From: Paracoccaceae bacterium
Lineage (GTDB): Bacteria > Pseudomonadota > Alphaproteobacteria > Rhodobacterales > Rhodobacteraceae
DNA: 64,000 nt
Reading direction: 5' to 3'
Assembly (NCBI GenBank): GCA_002697345.1
Contig: NZVE01000052.1
Span: 30,254 to 94,253 of the forward strand
Position numbers and translations under genes: made by a program. Under the pieces are notes generated by a model that was not told where the DNA came from, searched no databases, and saw nothing but the letters and a program-made list of their open reading frames with translations. Shown one piece after another: positions 27,319-36,624 of the stretch. Position 1 is the stretch's first letter; the number at the start of each line of letters is the position of its first letter.

Positions 27319-28140
27319 CTAATTTACTGCTCCCAAAATCCACCCTTCATGAGTGCATTCTGATCCTTTTAATTTACTCGGAATACTCATAATTTGGTCC
27401 AGCTCTCCTTTGACATCTAAAGCATGTAACCTCTTCACAACTGCTTTAACTTGATTAGCATCTTTAATGCTTTCAGTGTTTTCTATCTTATACATTGAAG
27501 GGTATATTTCTGCACATACCACTTTGGAAATGTGTGATTCAAATGGCCAAATAGAGGTTGAAACAGATTTTCTCAAACTTTCTAAAATTGGGATGCCTAG
27601 AAGCGCTTGACCACCTACAGATCCAGCTCCATTCAATTGCCAAACAGTTTTTGTTGATTTTATTAAAGCTTCAATCGATCTTTTTTCGTTAGGTAAAAAA
27701 CATCCATATCCAACTGGTTTTTTAAATGGAATATTAATATACCTCCCATTATTTGGCATTGGGTGACCCCAGAACGGACCACTGTTGGGAAATAGTGAAT
27801 TGAAATAATTTGCTACTTCAAATCTATTATTATTATTATTTGTACTATCTTTTACTCGTTCAAATAATTCGGCCCAAAAGTCAGACCATTTAACTAAACC
27901 AAGGTCATCAAAAAAGGTTTTTGGATAGCCAAAAGGAAAATCAAATCCTGCTAAAACTCTCCCATCTGACTCCTTTAACAATCTTTTGATAAGATCCAAC
28001 GCATCAAATCGAGTTCTTGGGTTAAAAAATGACAGCTCACATGTATTAGAAAGCCAAGCCAACCAAATGCTATCTGCACCTATCTTGGGCTTACTATTTG
28101 CCGACCAGTCAACAGCTAAATAATTATTAAAGATACTCAT
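27319..28140 (-). CDS. Conserved protein of unknown function (RNase H-like/DUF429-like fold suspected)
   Basis: A 273-residue protein. Its conserved-looking segments are YLAVDWSANSKPKIGADSIW at the N-terminus, AGFDFPFGYP (about 64-73), GPFWGHP and GSVGGQALLGIP, then an AEIYPSMY stretch. I recall similar AVDWSA proteins in Rhodobacteraceae that are annotated in passing as molybdopterin-guanine dinucleotide-related, without good support. The AVDWS and GFDFPFG pattern is compatible with an RNase H-like fold. A run of five asparagines (TNNNNNRFE) comes from an ATT trinucleotide repeat at about 27825-27840. Function unknown. Confidence 0.6.
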   Translation of the reverse strand: MSIFNNYLAVDWSANSKPKIGADSIWLAWLSNTCELSFFNPRTRFDALDLIKRLLKESDGRVLAGFDFPFGYPKTFFDDLGLVKWSDFWAELFERVKDSTNNNNNRFEVANYFNSLFPNSGPFWGHPMPNNGRYINIPFKKPVGYGCFLPNEKRSIEALIKSTKTVWQLNGAGSVGGQALLGIPILESLRKSVSTSIWPFESHISKVVCAEIYPSMYKIENTESIKDANQVKAVVKRLHALDVKGELDQIMSIPSKLKGSECTHEGWILGAVN

Positions 28141-28282
28141 GGTTGTTTCTAAAAATAATCATTATCTCTCTTTCACGTTTTGGTTCAATGTGCACATTAC
28201 ATTTACATAAAGGTAATCTATCTACAGGACTCAAAACCTCAGCTTAGATTTTTACTCCCTTGAGCTATGACCAATTAGGCAA

Positions 28283-29599
28283 TTAAATATCGATTGTATT
28301 CTCTTTTTCCCAAACAGAGAAATGGGAAGAAAAAGAATTCCACTCTTTCATTTTTAGTTTAATATACGCATTAGAAAACTCATCACCCAAAGCCTTTTTA
28401 AGGTCTTTATTTTTATCAAATTCACGAATTGCATCCAGCATATTAAGCGGTAGCTTTGGGCCACCTCTAATTTTGTGCCCCTCTGCATACATATCTATAT
28501 CATACCTTTTTCCAGGATCAGCATTTGTTCGAACACCATCTAAACCCGCTGCTAAAATCACTGCCTGAAGCAAATAAGGGTTTGCCGCCCCATCAGGTAA
28601 ACGCAACTCAAAACGTCCAGGGCCAGGGACCCGAACCATATGAGTTCTATTATTTCCTGACCAAGTAACAGTATTGGGTGCCCAGGTTGCTCCCGACATC
28701 GTCCTTGGAGCATTAATTCGCTTATAGCTGTTAACGGTAGGGTTAGTTATCGCCGCCATTGCAGATGCATGTTTCATTATACCACCAAGAAAATTGATGC
28801 CTTTATCTGAAAGCCCTAAGTCTTTTTCTGAATCCGCAAATACATTCGTCTTAGATTTCTCTCCCGGAGCATCCCAAACAGAAATATGTGCATGACACCC
28901 ATTTCCTGTCAAACCTTCGACTGGTTTTGGCATGAATGTTGCCTTTAATCCATGTTTTTCCGCTACAGATTTGGTCATAAGCTTAAAAAATGAGTGCTTA
29001 TCAGCCGTAGCTAATACATCATCAAACTCCCAATTCATCTCAAATTGCCCATTCGCATCTTCATGATCATTTTGATAAGGTCCCCAGCCAAGCTCCAACA
29101 TATAATCACAAATCTCAGCTATAACATCATATCGCCGCATTATTGCCTGTTGATCATAGCATGGCTTTGTGGCGGTATCATACTCATCCGAAATTTTATC
29201 ACCTTCTGGCGTCAAAAGAAAAAACTCTGCTTCTATTCCTGTCTTGACATGCATCCCCTCTGAAGCTGCTGTTTTTATAAGTTTGTTCAAAACATTTCTT
29301 GGTGCTTGATCAACTGTTTCACCATCCATCATTAAATTTGCAGGAACCCAAGCCACGTCTCGCTTCCATGGGAGTTGAATAACTGCACTAGTGTCTGGAA
29401 CAGCAAGCATATCAGGATGAGCCGGCGTAAGATCTAAGTAGGTTGAAAACCCAGCAAATCCAGCACCTTCATGTTGCATTGCACCTATTGCCTGAGCGGG
29501 AACAAGTTTAGCTCTTTGCCCCCCAAAAAGGTCAGTATAAGAAACCATAAAGTATTTTACATTTTTTTCTTTTGCGAATGCTGCTAAATCGATTGCCAT
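28283..29599 (-). CDS. glnT: Glutamine synthetase-family enzyme (GlnT or gamma-glutamylmethylamide synthetase GmaS)
   Basis: A 438-residue ATP-dependent amide ligase. Glutamine-synthetase landmarks are IEAEFFLL, NDHEDANGQFEMNW, GNGCHAHISVWD (His in the glutamate site), and NRTHMVRVPGPGRFELRLPD. The N-terminal YTDLFGGQRAKLVP is shared by GlnT and GmaS of alphaproteobacteria. GmaS makes gamma-glutamylmethylamide from methylamine and glutamate; GlnT makes glutamine. Motifs do not separate them. A very strong AGGGGGA ribosome site precedes the ATG. It is the fourth gene after three glutamate-synthase-like genes, 45 bases after the last. Confidence 0.85.
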   Translation of the reverse strand: MAIDLAAFAKEKNVKYFMVSYTDLFGGQRAKLVPAQAIGAMQHEGAGFAGFSTYLDLTPAHPDMLAVPDTSAVIQLPWKRDVAWVPANLMMDGETVDQAPRNVLNKLIKTAASEGMHVKTGIEAEFFLLTPEGDKISDEYDTATKPCYDQQAIMRRYDVIAEICDYMLELGWGPYQNDHEDANGQFEMNWEFDDVLATADKHSFFKLMTKSVAEKHGLKATFMPKPVEGLTGNGCHAHISVWDAPGEKSKTNVFADSEKDLGLSDKGINFLGGIMKHASAMAAITNPTVNSYKRINAPRTMSGATWAPNTVTWSGNNRTHMVRVPGPGRFELRLPDGAANPYLLQAVILAAGLDGVRTNADPGKRYDIDMYAEGHKIRGGPKLPLNMLDAIREFDKNKDLKKALGDEFSNAYIKLKMKEWNSFSSHFSVWEKENTIDI

Positions 29600-29644
29600 C
29601 TATTCCCCCTTAAAATTTTTCAAAGTTAATTAATATGATACTAG

Positions 29645-30991
29645 TTAAAGAAATTCTCCTGTTTTTCCAGGCCACCACTCTGTCCCTGCCAATGGCACAC
29701 GTGCCATAGCCGCCGCTTCCAATGTAATTGCACACAAATCCTCAGGCTCCAGATTATGTATATGATTTTTACCACAAGCGCGTGCAATTGTTTGAGCTTC
29801 CAGAGTTAAAACCTTTAAATAATTACTAAGCCTTCGGCCTCCCTCAATTGGGTCAAGGCGCAACATTAGATTTGGGTCTTGAGTTGTTATGCCAGCCGGA
29901 TCTTTTCCCTCATGCCAATCATCATAAGCTCCAGCTGTAGTACCCAGCTTTTGATACTCTTCTTCCCATTTTGGATCGTTATCTCCGATTGCTATCAAGG
30001 CCGCTGTACCTATCGAAACTGCGTCGGCTCCTAGAGCAATTGCTTTTGCTACATCTGCTCCGTTTCGTATTCCTCCTGACACTACCAACTGCACATCTCG
30101 ATGAACCCCTAGATCTTGGAGTGCTCTAACCGCCTCTCTGATACATGCGAGAGTAGGTAAACCGACATGTTCAATAAATACATCTTGAGTGGCGGCCGTC
30201 CCACCTTGCATTCCATCCAAAACTACTACATCAGCCCCAGCTTTCACAGCCAAGGCCGTATCGAAATAAGGACGAGCACCTGCTATTTTAAGATAGATTG
30301 GAACTTTCCATGACGTGATTTCTCTTAACTCTAGTATTTTTATTTCCAAATCATCAGGACCGGTCCAATCAGGGTGACGACAAGATGAACGCTGATCAAT
30401 TCCCTTAGGCAAATTTCTCATTTGGGCCACACGATCACTAATTTTTTGTCCCAACAGCATACCTCCCCCACCAGGTTTTGCTCCTTGACCAACAACGATC
30501 TCTATCGCATCTGCTTTTCGAAGATCAACAGGATTCATCCCATATCGAGAGGGTAAATATTGGTAAACGAGTTTACTAGAATGCTCCCGTTCTTCCTCAG
30601 TCATTCCTCCATCTCCAGTCGTTGTCGAAGTCCCTGCTAATGTCGCACCTCTCCCTAGAGATTCTTTCGCATTACCAGATAAAGCGCCAAAACTCATTCC
30701 CGCAATTGTTATTGGAATATCTAATTCCAACGGGTTTTTTGCAAATCTAGTTCCTAAAATGACCTTAGTTTCACACTTTTCTCGGTAACCCTCCAATGGG
30801 TATCGAGAGATTGACGCCCCAAGGAATAGTAAATCATCAAAATGAGGTACTTTACGTTTAGCTCCCCCTCCTCTGATATCATATATGCCAGTCGCGGCAG
30901 CTCGCCTAATTTCTGAATTTACAGAATTAGAAAATGTTGCTGATTGCACAGGTTCAGTGCGTGGAGATTCATTATTCTTATTGTCTTTCAC
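29645..30991 (-). CDS. glxD: Glutamate synthase-like FMN protein (GlxD/MgsC)
   Basis: A 448-residue protein equivalent to the FMN-binding synthase domain of glutamate synthase. Landmarks are ITIAGMSFGALSGNAKESLGRGA, TTTGDGGM, GQGAKPGGGGML, KIAGARPYFDTALAVKAGADVV and SGGIRNGADVAKAIALGADAVSIGTAAL. Starts at GTG 30991, six bases after AGGGGA and ten after the previous stop; a longer in-frame reading into the previous gene is unlikely. It would join a 2-oxoglutarate acceptor with ammonia released by the amidotransferase subunit, or with methylamine in the N-methylglutamate pathway. Confidence 0.88.
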   Translation of the reverse strand: MKDNKNNESPRTEPVQSATFSNSVNSEIRRAAATGIYDIRGGGAKRKVPHFDDLLFLGASISRYPLEGYREKCETKVILGTRFAKNPLELDIPITIAGMSFGALSGNAKESLGRGATLAGTSTTTGDGGMTEEEREHSSKLVYQYLPSRYGMNPVDLRKADAIEIVVGQGAKPGGGGMLLGQKISDRVAQMRNLPKGIDQRSSCRHPDWTGPDDLEIKILELREITSWKVPIYLKIAGARPYFDTALAVKAGADVVVLDGMQGGTAATQDVFIEHVGLPTLACIREAVRALQDLGVHRDVQLVVSGGIRNGADVAKAIALGADAVSIGTAALIAIGDNDPKWEEEYQKLGTTAGAYDDWHEGKDPAGITTQDPNLMLRLDPIEGGRRLSNYLKVLTLEAQTIARACGKNHIHNLEPEDLCAITLEAAAMARVPLAGTEWWPGKTGEFL

Positions 30992-31001
30992 TAGTATCCC
31001 C

Positions 31002-31679
31002 TTAGTATGCGTTATCGATATTAAAATTATATAGTTTTCTTGCCGAACCGTAACGCCTGAATTCCTCTGCCTTAACTTTTGATCCCGACGTCGCAAGCAG
31101 ATTACTGAGGATATCTAAATGTTCTTTCCTCATCTCTTTTTCTATACAATCTGCACCTAAAGATTTTACTGACCCCCTTACAAACAATCTGGCTTCATAA
31201 AGAGAATCTCCCAACGCATCTCCAGCATCTCCACAAATCACCAAGTTCCCAGACTGTGCCATGAATGCACTCATATGACCAACATCTCCAAAAACCACTA
31301 TATCTATACCCTTCATCGATATCCCACAGCGTGACGAAGCATTACCTTTTATAACTAACAAACCTCCATGCCCAGTCGCTCCAGCGTACTGGCTAGCATC
31401 TCCCTCAACTGTAACAGTACCCGACATCATATTTTCAGCAACGCCAGGACCAACAGAACCATCCACAGTAATGTGTGCTTTCTGATTCATTCCTCCCAAG
31501 TAATACCCTGTTGAACCAATCACCCGAACTTCCATTGGTGTGTCTAAGCCTACAGCTATTGCGTGTTTTCCTCTTGGATTTTGAACTTCCCAATTAACTT
31601 TATTGATATCAGATTTTTGTTCATGAAGAGTAGCGTTTAACTCTCTGAGAGAATTACTTTCTAAATCAAAAACTTTCAT
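31002..31679 (-). CDS. glxC: Glutamate synthase domain III-like protein (GlxC/MgsB)
   Basis: A 225-residue right-handed beta-helix protein homologous to the C-terminal GXGXG domain of glutamate synthase. The repeats are seen in STGYYLGGMNQKAHITVDGS, AENMMSGTVTVEGDASQYAG, GGLLVIKGNASSRCGISM and GDVGHMSAF. It is a structural subunit bridging the amidotransferase and FMN subunits. ATG 31679 lies one base after the stop of glxB; a longer reading overlapping glxB is rejected. Next gene 10 bases downstream. Confidence 0.87.
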   Translation of the reverse strand: MKVFDLESNSLRELNATLHEQKSDINKVNWEVQNPRGKHAIAVGLDTPMEVRVIGSTGYYLGGMNQKAHITVDGSVGPGVAENMMSGTVTVEGDASQYAGATGHGGLLVIKGNASSRCGISMKGIDIVVFGDVGHMSAFMAQSGNLVICGDAGDALGDSLYEARLFVRGSVKSLGADCIEKEMRKEHLDILSNLLATSGSKVKAEEFRRYGSARKLYNFNIDNAY

Positions 31680-31680
31680 T

Positions 31681-32577
31681 CTAGTGACTCCAAAAATAAA
31701 CAGTTGCAGGTTCTGGTTCCCAAACCTTCGCATTTTCGATCTCAGGTAAATCAACTAACGCTCGATACTCCGAACCAAAAGCAACATATTGATCTGTCTC
31801 AGCCATAATCGCAGGTTTACAAGCTATTGGGTCTCGAACAACCCCAAAACCATCCTTAGTTCCTACAACAAAAGTAAAAAAGCCATCAAGGTCCTTTAAA
31901 CAACTTTCCAGTGCTTCCTCCAAAGAACTACCTTGCTGCATTTTATAAGATAAATAAGCAGCGCCAACCTCTGTGTCATTTTCTGTCTCAATTAATACAC
32001 CCTGTCTTTTAAGCTTTCTTCTAAGAGAATTATGGTTAGACAGCGACCCATTATGCACCAAACATTGGTCTTGGCCCGTAGAGAATGGGTGCGCACCCAT
32101 AGTTGTTACAGCGGACTCTGTTGCCATTCGCGTGTGACCAATTCCATGACTTCCAGACATTTTTGAAATCGAGAAACGATCAACAACTTCTCTTGGAAGT
32201 CCAACTTCTTTATAAATCTCTACTTTTTCTCCAACACTCATGACCCTCACAGCAGGGCAAAGTTTAGCTAAAGCTTGACGGGCCAGAGTTATTTTCTCTC
32301 CAGACAACTTTATAACAGCGTGTGTATCTTTAACTTCAACAGAAACAGATGATGCTATCATTGCCGAGAGATTATCTTTAATTAATCTAAATTCAACTTC
32401 AGGATTACCAGACTGCACCGTCAACTTAAAATCTTTGCTTGAAGTAGAATCATAAATTGCAATTCCAGCACTATCGGGTCCCCTTTCAGTCATAGTTATA
32501 AGCATGTTTGTAAGCATTAGTCCCAAACTTGGCATCAAGGATTGATCCTTAAGAAACAGCCCAACTATTCCACACAT
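31681..32577 (-). CDS. glxB: Class II glutamine amidotransferase (GlxB/MgsA)
   Basis: A 298-residue Ntn-type glutaminase. It begins MCGIVGLF, with Cys2 as nucleophile after methionine removal; further landmarks are MTERGPDSAG, GIGHTRMATESAVTT and CLVHNGSLSNHNSLRRKL. It corresponds to the N-terminal domain of glutamate synthase and supplies ammonia (or in MgsA, a transfer activity) to the two following subunits. GAGGAAA precedes the ATG. First gene of the glxBCD-glnT operon, divergent from the MFS transporter. Confidence 0.9.
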   Translation of the reverse strand: MCGIVGLFLKDQSLMPSLGLMLTNMLITMTERGPDSAGIAIYDSTSSKDFKLTVQSGNPEVEFRLIKDNLSAMIASSVSVEVKDTHAVIKLSGEKITLARQALAKLCPAVRVMSVGEKVEIYKEVGLPREVVDRFSISKMSGSHGIGHTRMATESAVTTMGAHPFSTGQDQCLVHNGSLSNHNSLRRKLKRQGVLIETENDTEVGAAYLSYKMQQGSSLEEALESCLKDLDGFFTFVVGTKDGFGVVRDPIACKPAIMAETDQYVAFGSEYRALVDLPEIENAKVWEPEPATVYFWSH

Positions 32578-32820
32578 AATTTATTTTCCTCGACTAATTT
32601 GACCTGACTTCGTAATACCAAGACTTATCCGAGTTCACAATATCACCAATGATAAAAGCACTCTCTGATAAAAAGGGCCTGGGAGTGATTTGGCTCTAAA
32701 GCTATAAGCCTTAATATTTAATTTAGTGACATCTAAACTTAAGATGCTCTCTGTGAAGTAATCTAAACTCCTCAAATAATACACCTATTATTTCATACTA
32801 AGAACACTTATGGTATTCGG

Positions 32821-33996
32821 ATGACTATTAAAAACAAACATGTAGCGGATATTTACCTAAATATCAGTCACTTCATCGACCATTTTATAATGCTTATTTT
32901 TGCAAAAGCAGCATACGATGCGGGAAGGGAGTTTGGCCTAGGTTACGAAGAAATAATTGTTTTTGGTGTCTTAGGTTTCATTCTTTTTGGTGCGGCTGCG
33001 CCAATAGCGTCAATATTAGCTAATAAATACTCACGATCAGTAATGATGGTCATCTTCCACTTTGGCATCGGAATTTCAGCTATAATTTGCAGTTTTGCCA
33101 GCACTCCTTGGGAATTATCAATAGGCTTGGGCCTAATTGGAGTTTTTGCAGCAATATTCCATCCTGTGGGAATTGCTATGCTGCTAAAAAATAGTAAAAA
33201 ATTAGGTTATCGATTAGGAATAAATGGGGTTTTTGGAAATATGGGTGTGGCCGCAGCACCTCTAATAACTGGGTTTTTACTACTAATATCAGATTGGAAA
33301 CTTTCTTTTATATTACCAGGAATTGCATGTATTTTATACGGAGTTATCTTTCTACTAGCATTAAGGGATGAACCGAAAGCTGTTCAAACAGAAAAAACAA
33401 ATGAACGCGACGATGTGTTTGCACCTCAATGGCGTCGAGCTCTATTGGCTCTTGCTTTAACAACTACGAGTGGTGGGTTCATCTTCGGTGCAATGACGTT
33501 TATTATTCCTAGGTACTTTGAACTTCAATTAACAGGAATAACTAGTTCAGTTGCGGTTACTGGCCTTATAGCCTCAATGGTTTATGCAATAGCGGGGTTT
33601 ACGCAAATAGGGGCTGGGTTATTAATTGACCGCTTTCCCGCAAAGCCAATTTTATTTGTTATTGGGGTTGGACAAGTAATATTCATATTTCTTGCCTCAA
33701 CAGTCTCTGACCTTCAATTATTTTTTGTAACATTAGTAGCAACTAGCTTTGTTTTTGGTCAAATACCTATAATCGATACTATTATGTCTAGATATATTCC
33801 TGATAAGGCACGAGGAAATGTTTTAAGTGTGAAGTTCGCTTTAAACTTGGGCGCAGGCGCAAGTGTCCTGCCCATTTCTAGCTTAATGCTTAAAAATGGT
33901 TATGATTTATCGAGCTTATTCACGGTTATGAGTTTTATGGCTATGTTTGTAGTTCTTGCATCGCTGATCCTACCTTCCGGGCAGAGAACTCAATAA
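32821..33996 (+). CDS. MFS transporter
   Basis: A 391-residue major-facilitator protein with about 12 membrane helices. LILFAK-like first helix, FHPVGIAML in helix 4, and the long central loop near residues 185-205 (RDEPKAVQTEKTNERDD) divide the two six-helix bundles. The FHPVG motif recalls fosmidomycin-resistance-type exporters, but the substrate is unknown. Divergent from the amidotransferase operon. The ribosome site is weak. Confidence 0.85.
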   Translation: MTIKNKHVADIYLNISHFIDHFIMLIFAKAAYDAGREFGLGYEEIIVFGVLGFILFGAAAPIASILANKYSRSVMMVIFHFGIGISAIICSFASTPWELSIGLGLIGVFAAIFHPVGIAMLLKNSKKLGYRLGINGVFGNMGVAAAPLITGFLLLISDWKLSFILPGIACILYGVIFLLALRDEPKAVQTEKTNERDDVFAPQWRRALLALALTTTSGGFIFGAMTFIIPRYFELQLTGITSSVAVTGLIASMVYAIAGFTQIGAGLLIDRFPAKPILFVIGVGQVIFIFLASTVSDLQLFFVTLVATSFVFGQIPIIDTIMSRYIPDKARGNVLSVKFALNLGAGASVLPISSLMLKNGYDLSSLFTVMSFMAMFVVLASLILPSGQRTQ

Positions 33997-34017
33997 TGAT
34001 AAAAACTTATACTATTG

Positions 34018-34329
34018 CTAGTGGGTCCATACTACTTTTCGGTTAGTATCAAAGTTTTCAGCATAGCCCCCGCTTCGTATTATAGGTTTCCTTTTTTTAG
34101 GATCTACAATTATAGCTTCTATGCCATGCTTATTAGCATATTTTACTGCTGATTCTTTATCTGGAAAACTTAACTTTACTTGAGCCTGCATCTCGCCAGA
34201 TGATGTCCACCCCATTAGAGGATCAATTTTACTGGACATTTCAGGGTTAAACTCTAAAACCCAGCCTTGAGACTTAGCATTGCCGGACTGGGTAGCTGGT
34301 CTACTTGGTTGAAAAATTCTAGCACTCAT
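34018..34329 (-). CDS. NADH dehydrogenase accessory subunit, NDUFS4-like (ETC complex I subunit)
   Basis: A 103-residue protein matching the alphaproteobacterial homologue of mitochondrial NDUFS4 (18 kDa). Landmarks are ARIFQPSRPATQSG, WVLEFNPE, DPLMGWTSSGEMQAQVKLSF and DKESAVKYANKHG. It attaches to the matrix (cytoplasmic) arm of complex I and stabilises it. GGAGAC precedes the ATG. Length fits the bacterial family. Confidence 0.9.
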   Translation of the reverse strand: MSARIFQPSRPATQSGNAKSQGWVLEFNPEMSSKIDPLMGWTSSGEMQAQVKLSFPDKESAVKYANKHGIEAIIVDPKKRKPIIRSGGYAENFDTNRKVVWTH

Positions 34330-34429
34330 GTCTTGTCTCCATTGATGACATCTTTATATCTAAAAAATTAAGGCTATTTGCAAGAGGGCAAAGTAACTAA
34401 AAGTAATTTAAAAGGAAAAGATCTTACTT

Positions 34430-36622
34430 ATGCATAATAACTCTCCAATAAATATCCCCTTAATAACGCAATCGCCAATGGAGCTTACAAAAAGAGAAAA
34501 GCTCGAGGGTGGACAATCTTTTGTATTGGAAACTTCCTTTGATGCTGCAGGAGATCAACCAGATGCAATAAAAGAGTTAATAAAAGGGTTAAGTGATGGA
34601 GAACAAAATCAGGTACTATTAGGAGCAACAGGTACTGGTAAAACTTTTACAATGGCTAAAGTTATTGAAGAAACACAACGGCCAGCAATTATTCTAGCAC
34701 CTAATAAAACATTAGCAGCCCAACTTTATGGAGAATTTAAAAATTTTTTTCCAAGCAACGCAGTAGAGTATTTCGTCTCCTATTACGATTATTATCAACC
34801 CGAAGCCTATGTTGCTCGGTCAGACACTTACATTGAGAAAGAAAGCCAAATAAATGAACAAATTGATCGAATGAGGCATTCTGCAACTCGTTCTTTATTA
34901 GAGCGAGATGATGTAATAATTGTTGCATCAGTCAGTTGTATTTACGGAATCGGTTCTGTAGAAACCTACGGTGCAATGACGCAAGACTTATTTTTAGGGC
35001 AAGCTTACGATCAAAGAAAGGTGATGTCCGACCTCGTCGCACAACAATATAAACGGAATGATCAAGCTTTTCAAAGAGGAAGTTTTAGAGTGCGTGGGGA
35101 CTCTTTAGAAGTTTGGCCTGCGCACCTAGAGGACCGCTCATGGCGAATGTCTTTTTTTGGAGAGGAACTTGAATCTATTACTGAATTTGATCCACTTACA
35201 GGAAAAAAAACAGATTCATTTGAGAGAATACGTTTGTACGCAAATTCACATTACGTAACTCCTCGACCAACAATGAAGCAAGCAATAGCAGGCATTAAAA
35301 ATGAATTAAAAGTTCGGCTAGACCAATTAAGTAAAGAAAGTAAATTGTTGGAACTACAACGTTTAGAGCAACGAACTAATTTTGACCTTGAGATGCTTGA
35401 AGCAACTGGCGTGTGTAGTGGTATTGAAAATTACTCTCGTTATTTGACAGGCAGAGCACCAGGTGAACCACCGCCTACATTATTTGAATTTATGCCCGAT
35501 AACGCAATTGTATTTGCTGATGAGTCTCATGTCTCAGTTCCACAAATTAATGGAATGTATAAAGGAGACTTTAGACGGAAATCTACACTTGCTGAGCATG
35601 GCTTTCGACTGCCATCATGCATGGATAATAGACCACTAAAGTTTGAAGAATGGGACGGGATGAGGCCACAATCTGTTTTTGTTTCTGCTACCCCAGCAGG
35701 ATGGGAGCTTGAGCAAACTGGTGGAGCTTTCATTGAACAAGTCATCAGACCAACTGGCCTGCTAGATCCCATAATCGAAATTCGTCCAGCTACATCTCAA
35801 GTCGACGATATACTAGATGAAGTTCGCAAGGTCTCTGCGGATGGTTATCGCACTCTAATTACAACTCTCACAAAAAGGATGGCAGAGGACCTTACTGAAT
35901 ATTTGCATGAGCAAGGTATAAAAGTGCGGTACATGCACTCTGAAATAGATACTATTGAACGCATCGAAATTCTTCGTGACCTACGGCTTGGCGCTTTTGA
36001 TGTATTAATAGGAATTAACCTTCTAAGAGAAGGCCTAGATATACCTGAGTGTCGTTTCGTAGGGATACTAGATGCAGACAAGGAAGGATTCTTGCGATCT
36101 GAAACCTCATTAATTCAAACAATCGGTCGAGCAGCTCGAAATGAAGAAGGAAAGGTAATTATGTACGCTGACAGAATTACTGGTTCAATGGAACGCGCAA
36201 TTTCTGAAACTGATCGCAGACGAACCAAACAAATCGCATACAACTCGCTGCACAATATAAAACCAGAAACAATTAAAAAGAACGTCGAAGATATTCTATC
36301 TGGCCTTTATAAGGGAGATGTTGATTTAAACCGTGTTACAGCTAAAATTGATAAATCAGTTTCAGGCGCAAATCTAAAAGCTGTCCTTAAAGGACTACGA
36401 GAAGACATGCTTAAGGCCGCAGGGAACCTTGAGTTTGAAGAGGCGGCACGAGTGAGAGACGAAATACAACGGTTAGAAACGGTCGAACTTACCATAGCAG
36501 AAGATCCATTAGCGCGACAGTTCAATGTAGAAAATGCCCTCGAAAAAGTGAAAACCATGGCTGGACGTTCTACTGCAGGTCGGCCTGGACAGCGTGGAGG
36601 AGTTAAACGAAAGAAACGGTAG
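34430..36622 (+). CDS. uvrB: Excinuclease ABC subunit B
   Basis: A 730-residue helicase-like nucleotide-excision-repair protein. Walker A is LLGATGTGKTFT, the beta-hairpin region is YYDYYQPEAYVARSDTYIEK, the DEAD-like motif is FADESHVSVPQ, and helicase motifs V and VI appear as INLLREGLDIPE and QTIGRAARN. The C-terminal UVR domain is at about 650-690, followed by a basic RPGQRGGVKRKKR tail. Complete. A strong hairpin with T-run directly after the stop serves as terminator. Confidence 0.97.
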   Translation: MHNNSPINIPLITQSPMELTKREKLEGGQSFVLETSFDAAGDQPDAIKELIKGLSDGEQNQVLLGATGTGKTFTMAKVIEETQRPAIILAPNKTLAAQLYGEFKNFFPSNAVEYFVSYYDYYQPEAYVARSDTYIEKESQINEQIDRMRHSATRSLLERDDVIIVASVSCIYGIGSVETYGAMTQDLFLGQAYDQRKVMSDLVAQQYKRNDQAFQRGSFRVRGDSLEVWPAHLEDRSWRMSFFGEELESITEFDPLTGKKTDSFERIRLYANSHYVTPRPTMKQAIAGIKNELKVRLDQLSKESKLLELQRLEQRTNFDLEMLEATGVCSGIENYSRYLTGRAPGEPPPTLFEFMPDNAIVFADESHVSVPQINGMYKGDFRRKSTLAEHGFRLPSCMDNRPLKFEEWDGMRPQSVFVSATPAGWELEQTGGAFIEQVIRPTGLLDPIIEIRPATSQVDDILDEVRKVSADGYRTLITTLTKRMAEDLTEYLHEQGIKVRYMHSEIDTIERIEILRDLRLGAFDVLIGINLLREGLDIPECRFVGILDADKEGFLRSETSLIQTIGRAARNEEGKVIMYADRITGSMERAISETDRRRTKQIAYNSLHNIKPETIKKNVEDILSGLYKGDVDLNRVTAKIDKSVSGANLKAVLKGLREDMLKAAGNLEFEEAARVRDEIQRLETVELTIAEDPLARQFNVENALEKVKTMAGRSTAGRPGQRGGVKRKKR

Positions 36623-36624
36623 GT

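Noticed and set aside
28200..28282. TGAGCTATGACC downstream of the glutamine-synthetase gene looks like part of a tRNA.
   Set aside because: No acceptor, anticodon or T-arm can be folded around it.
29645..31096. Longer versions of the GlxD- and GlxC-like proteins that overlap their upstream genes by about 70-95 bases.
   Set aside because: The internal GTG (30991) and ATG (31679) have better ribosome sites or adjacency, and the extra N-termini look like out-of-frame translation of the neighbour.
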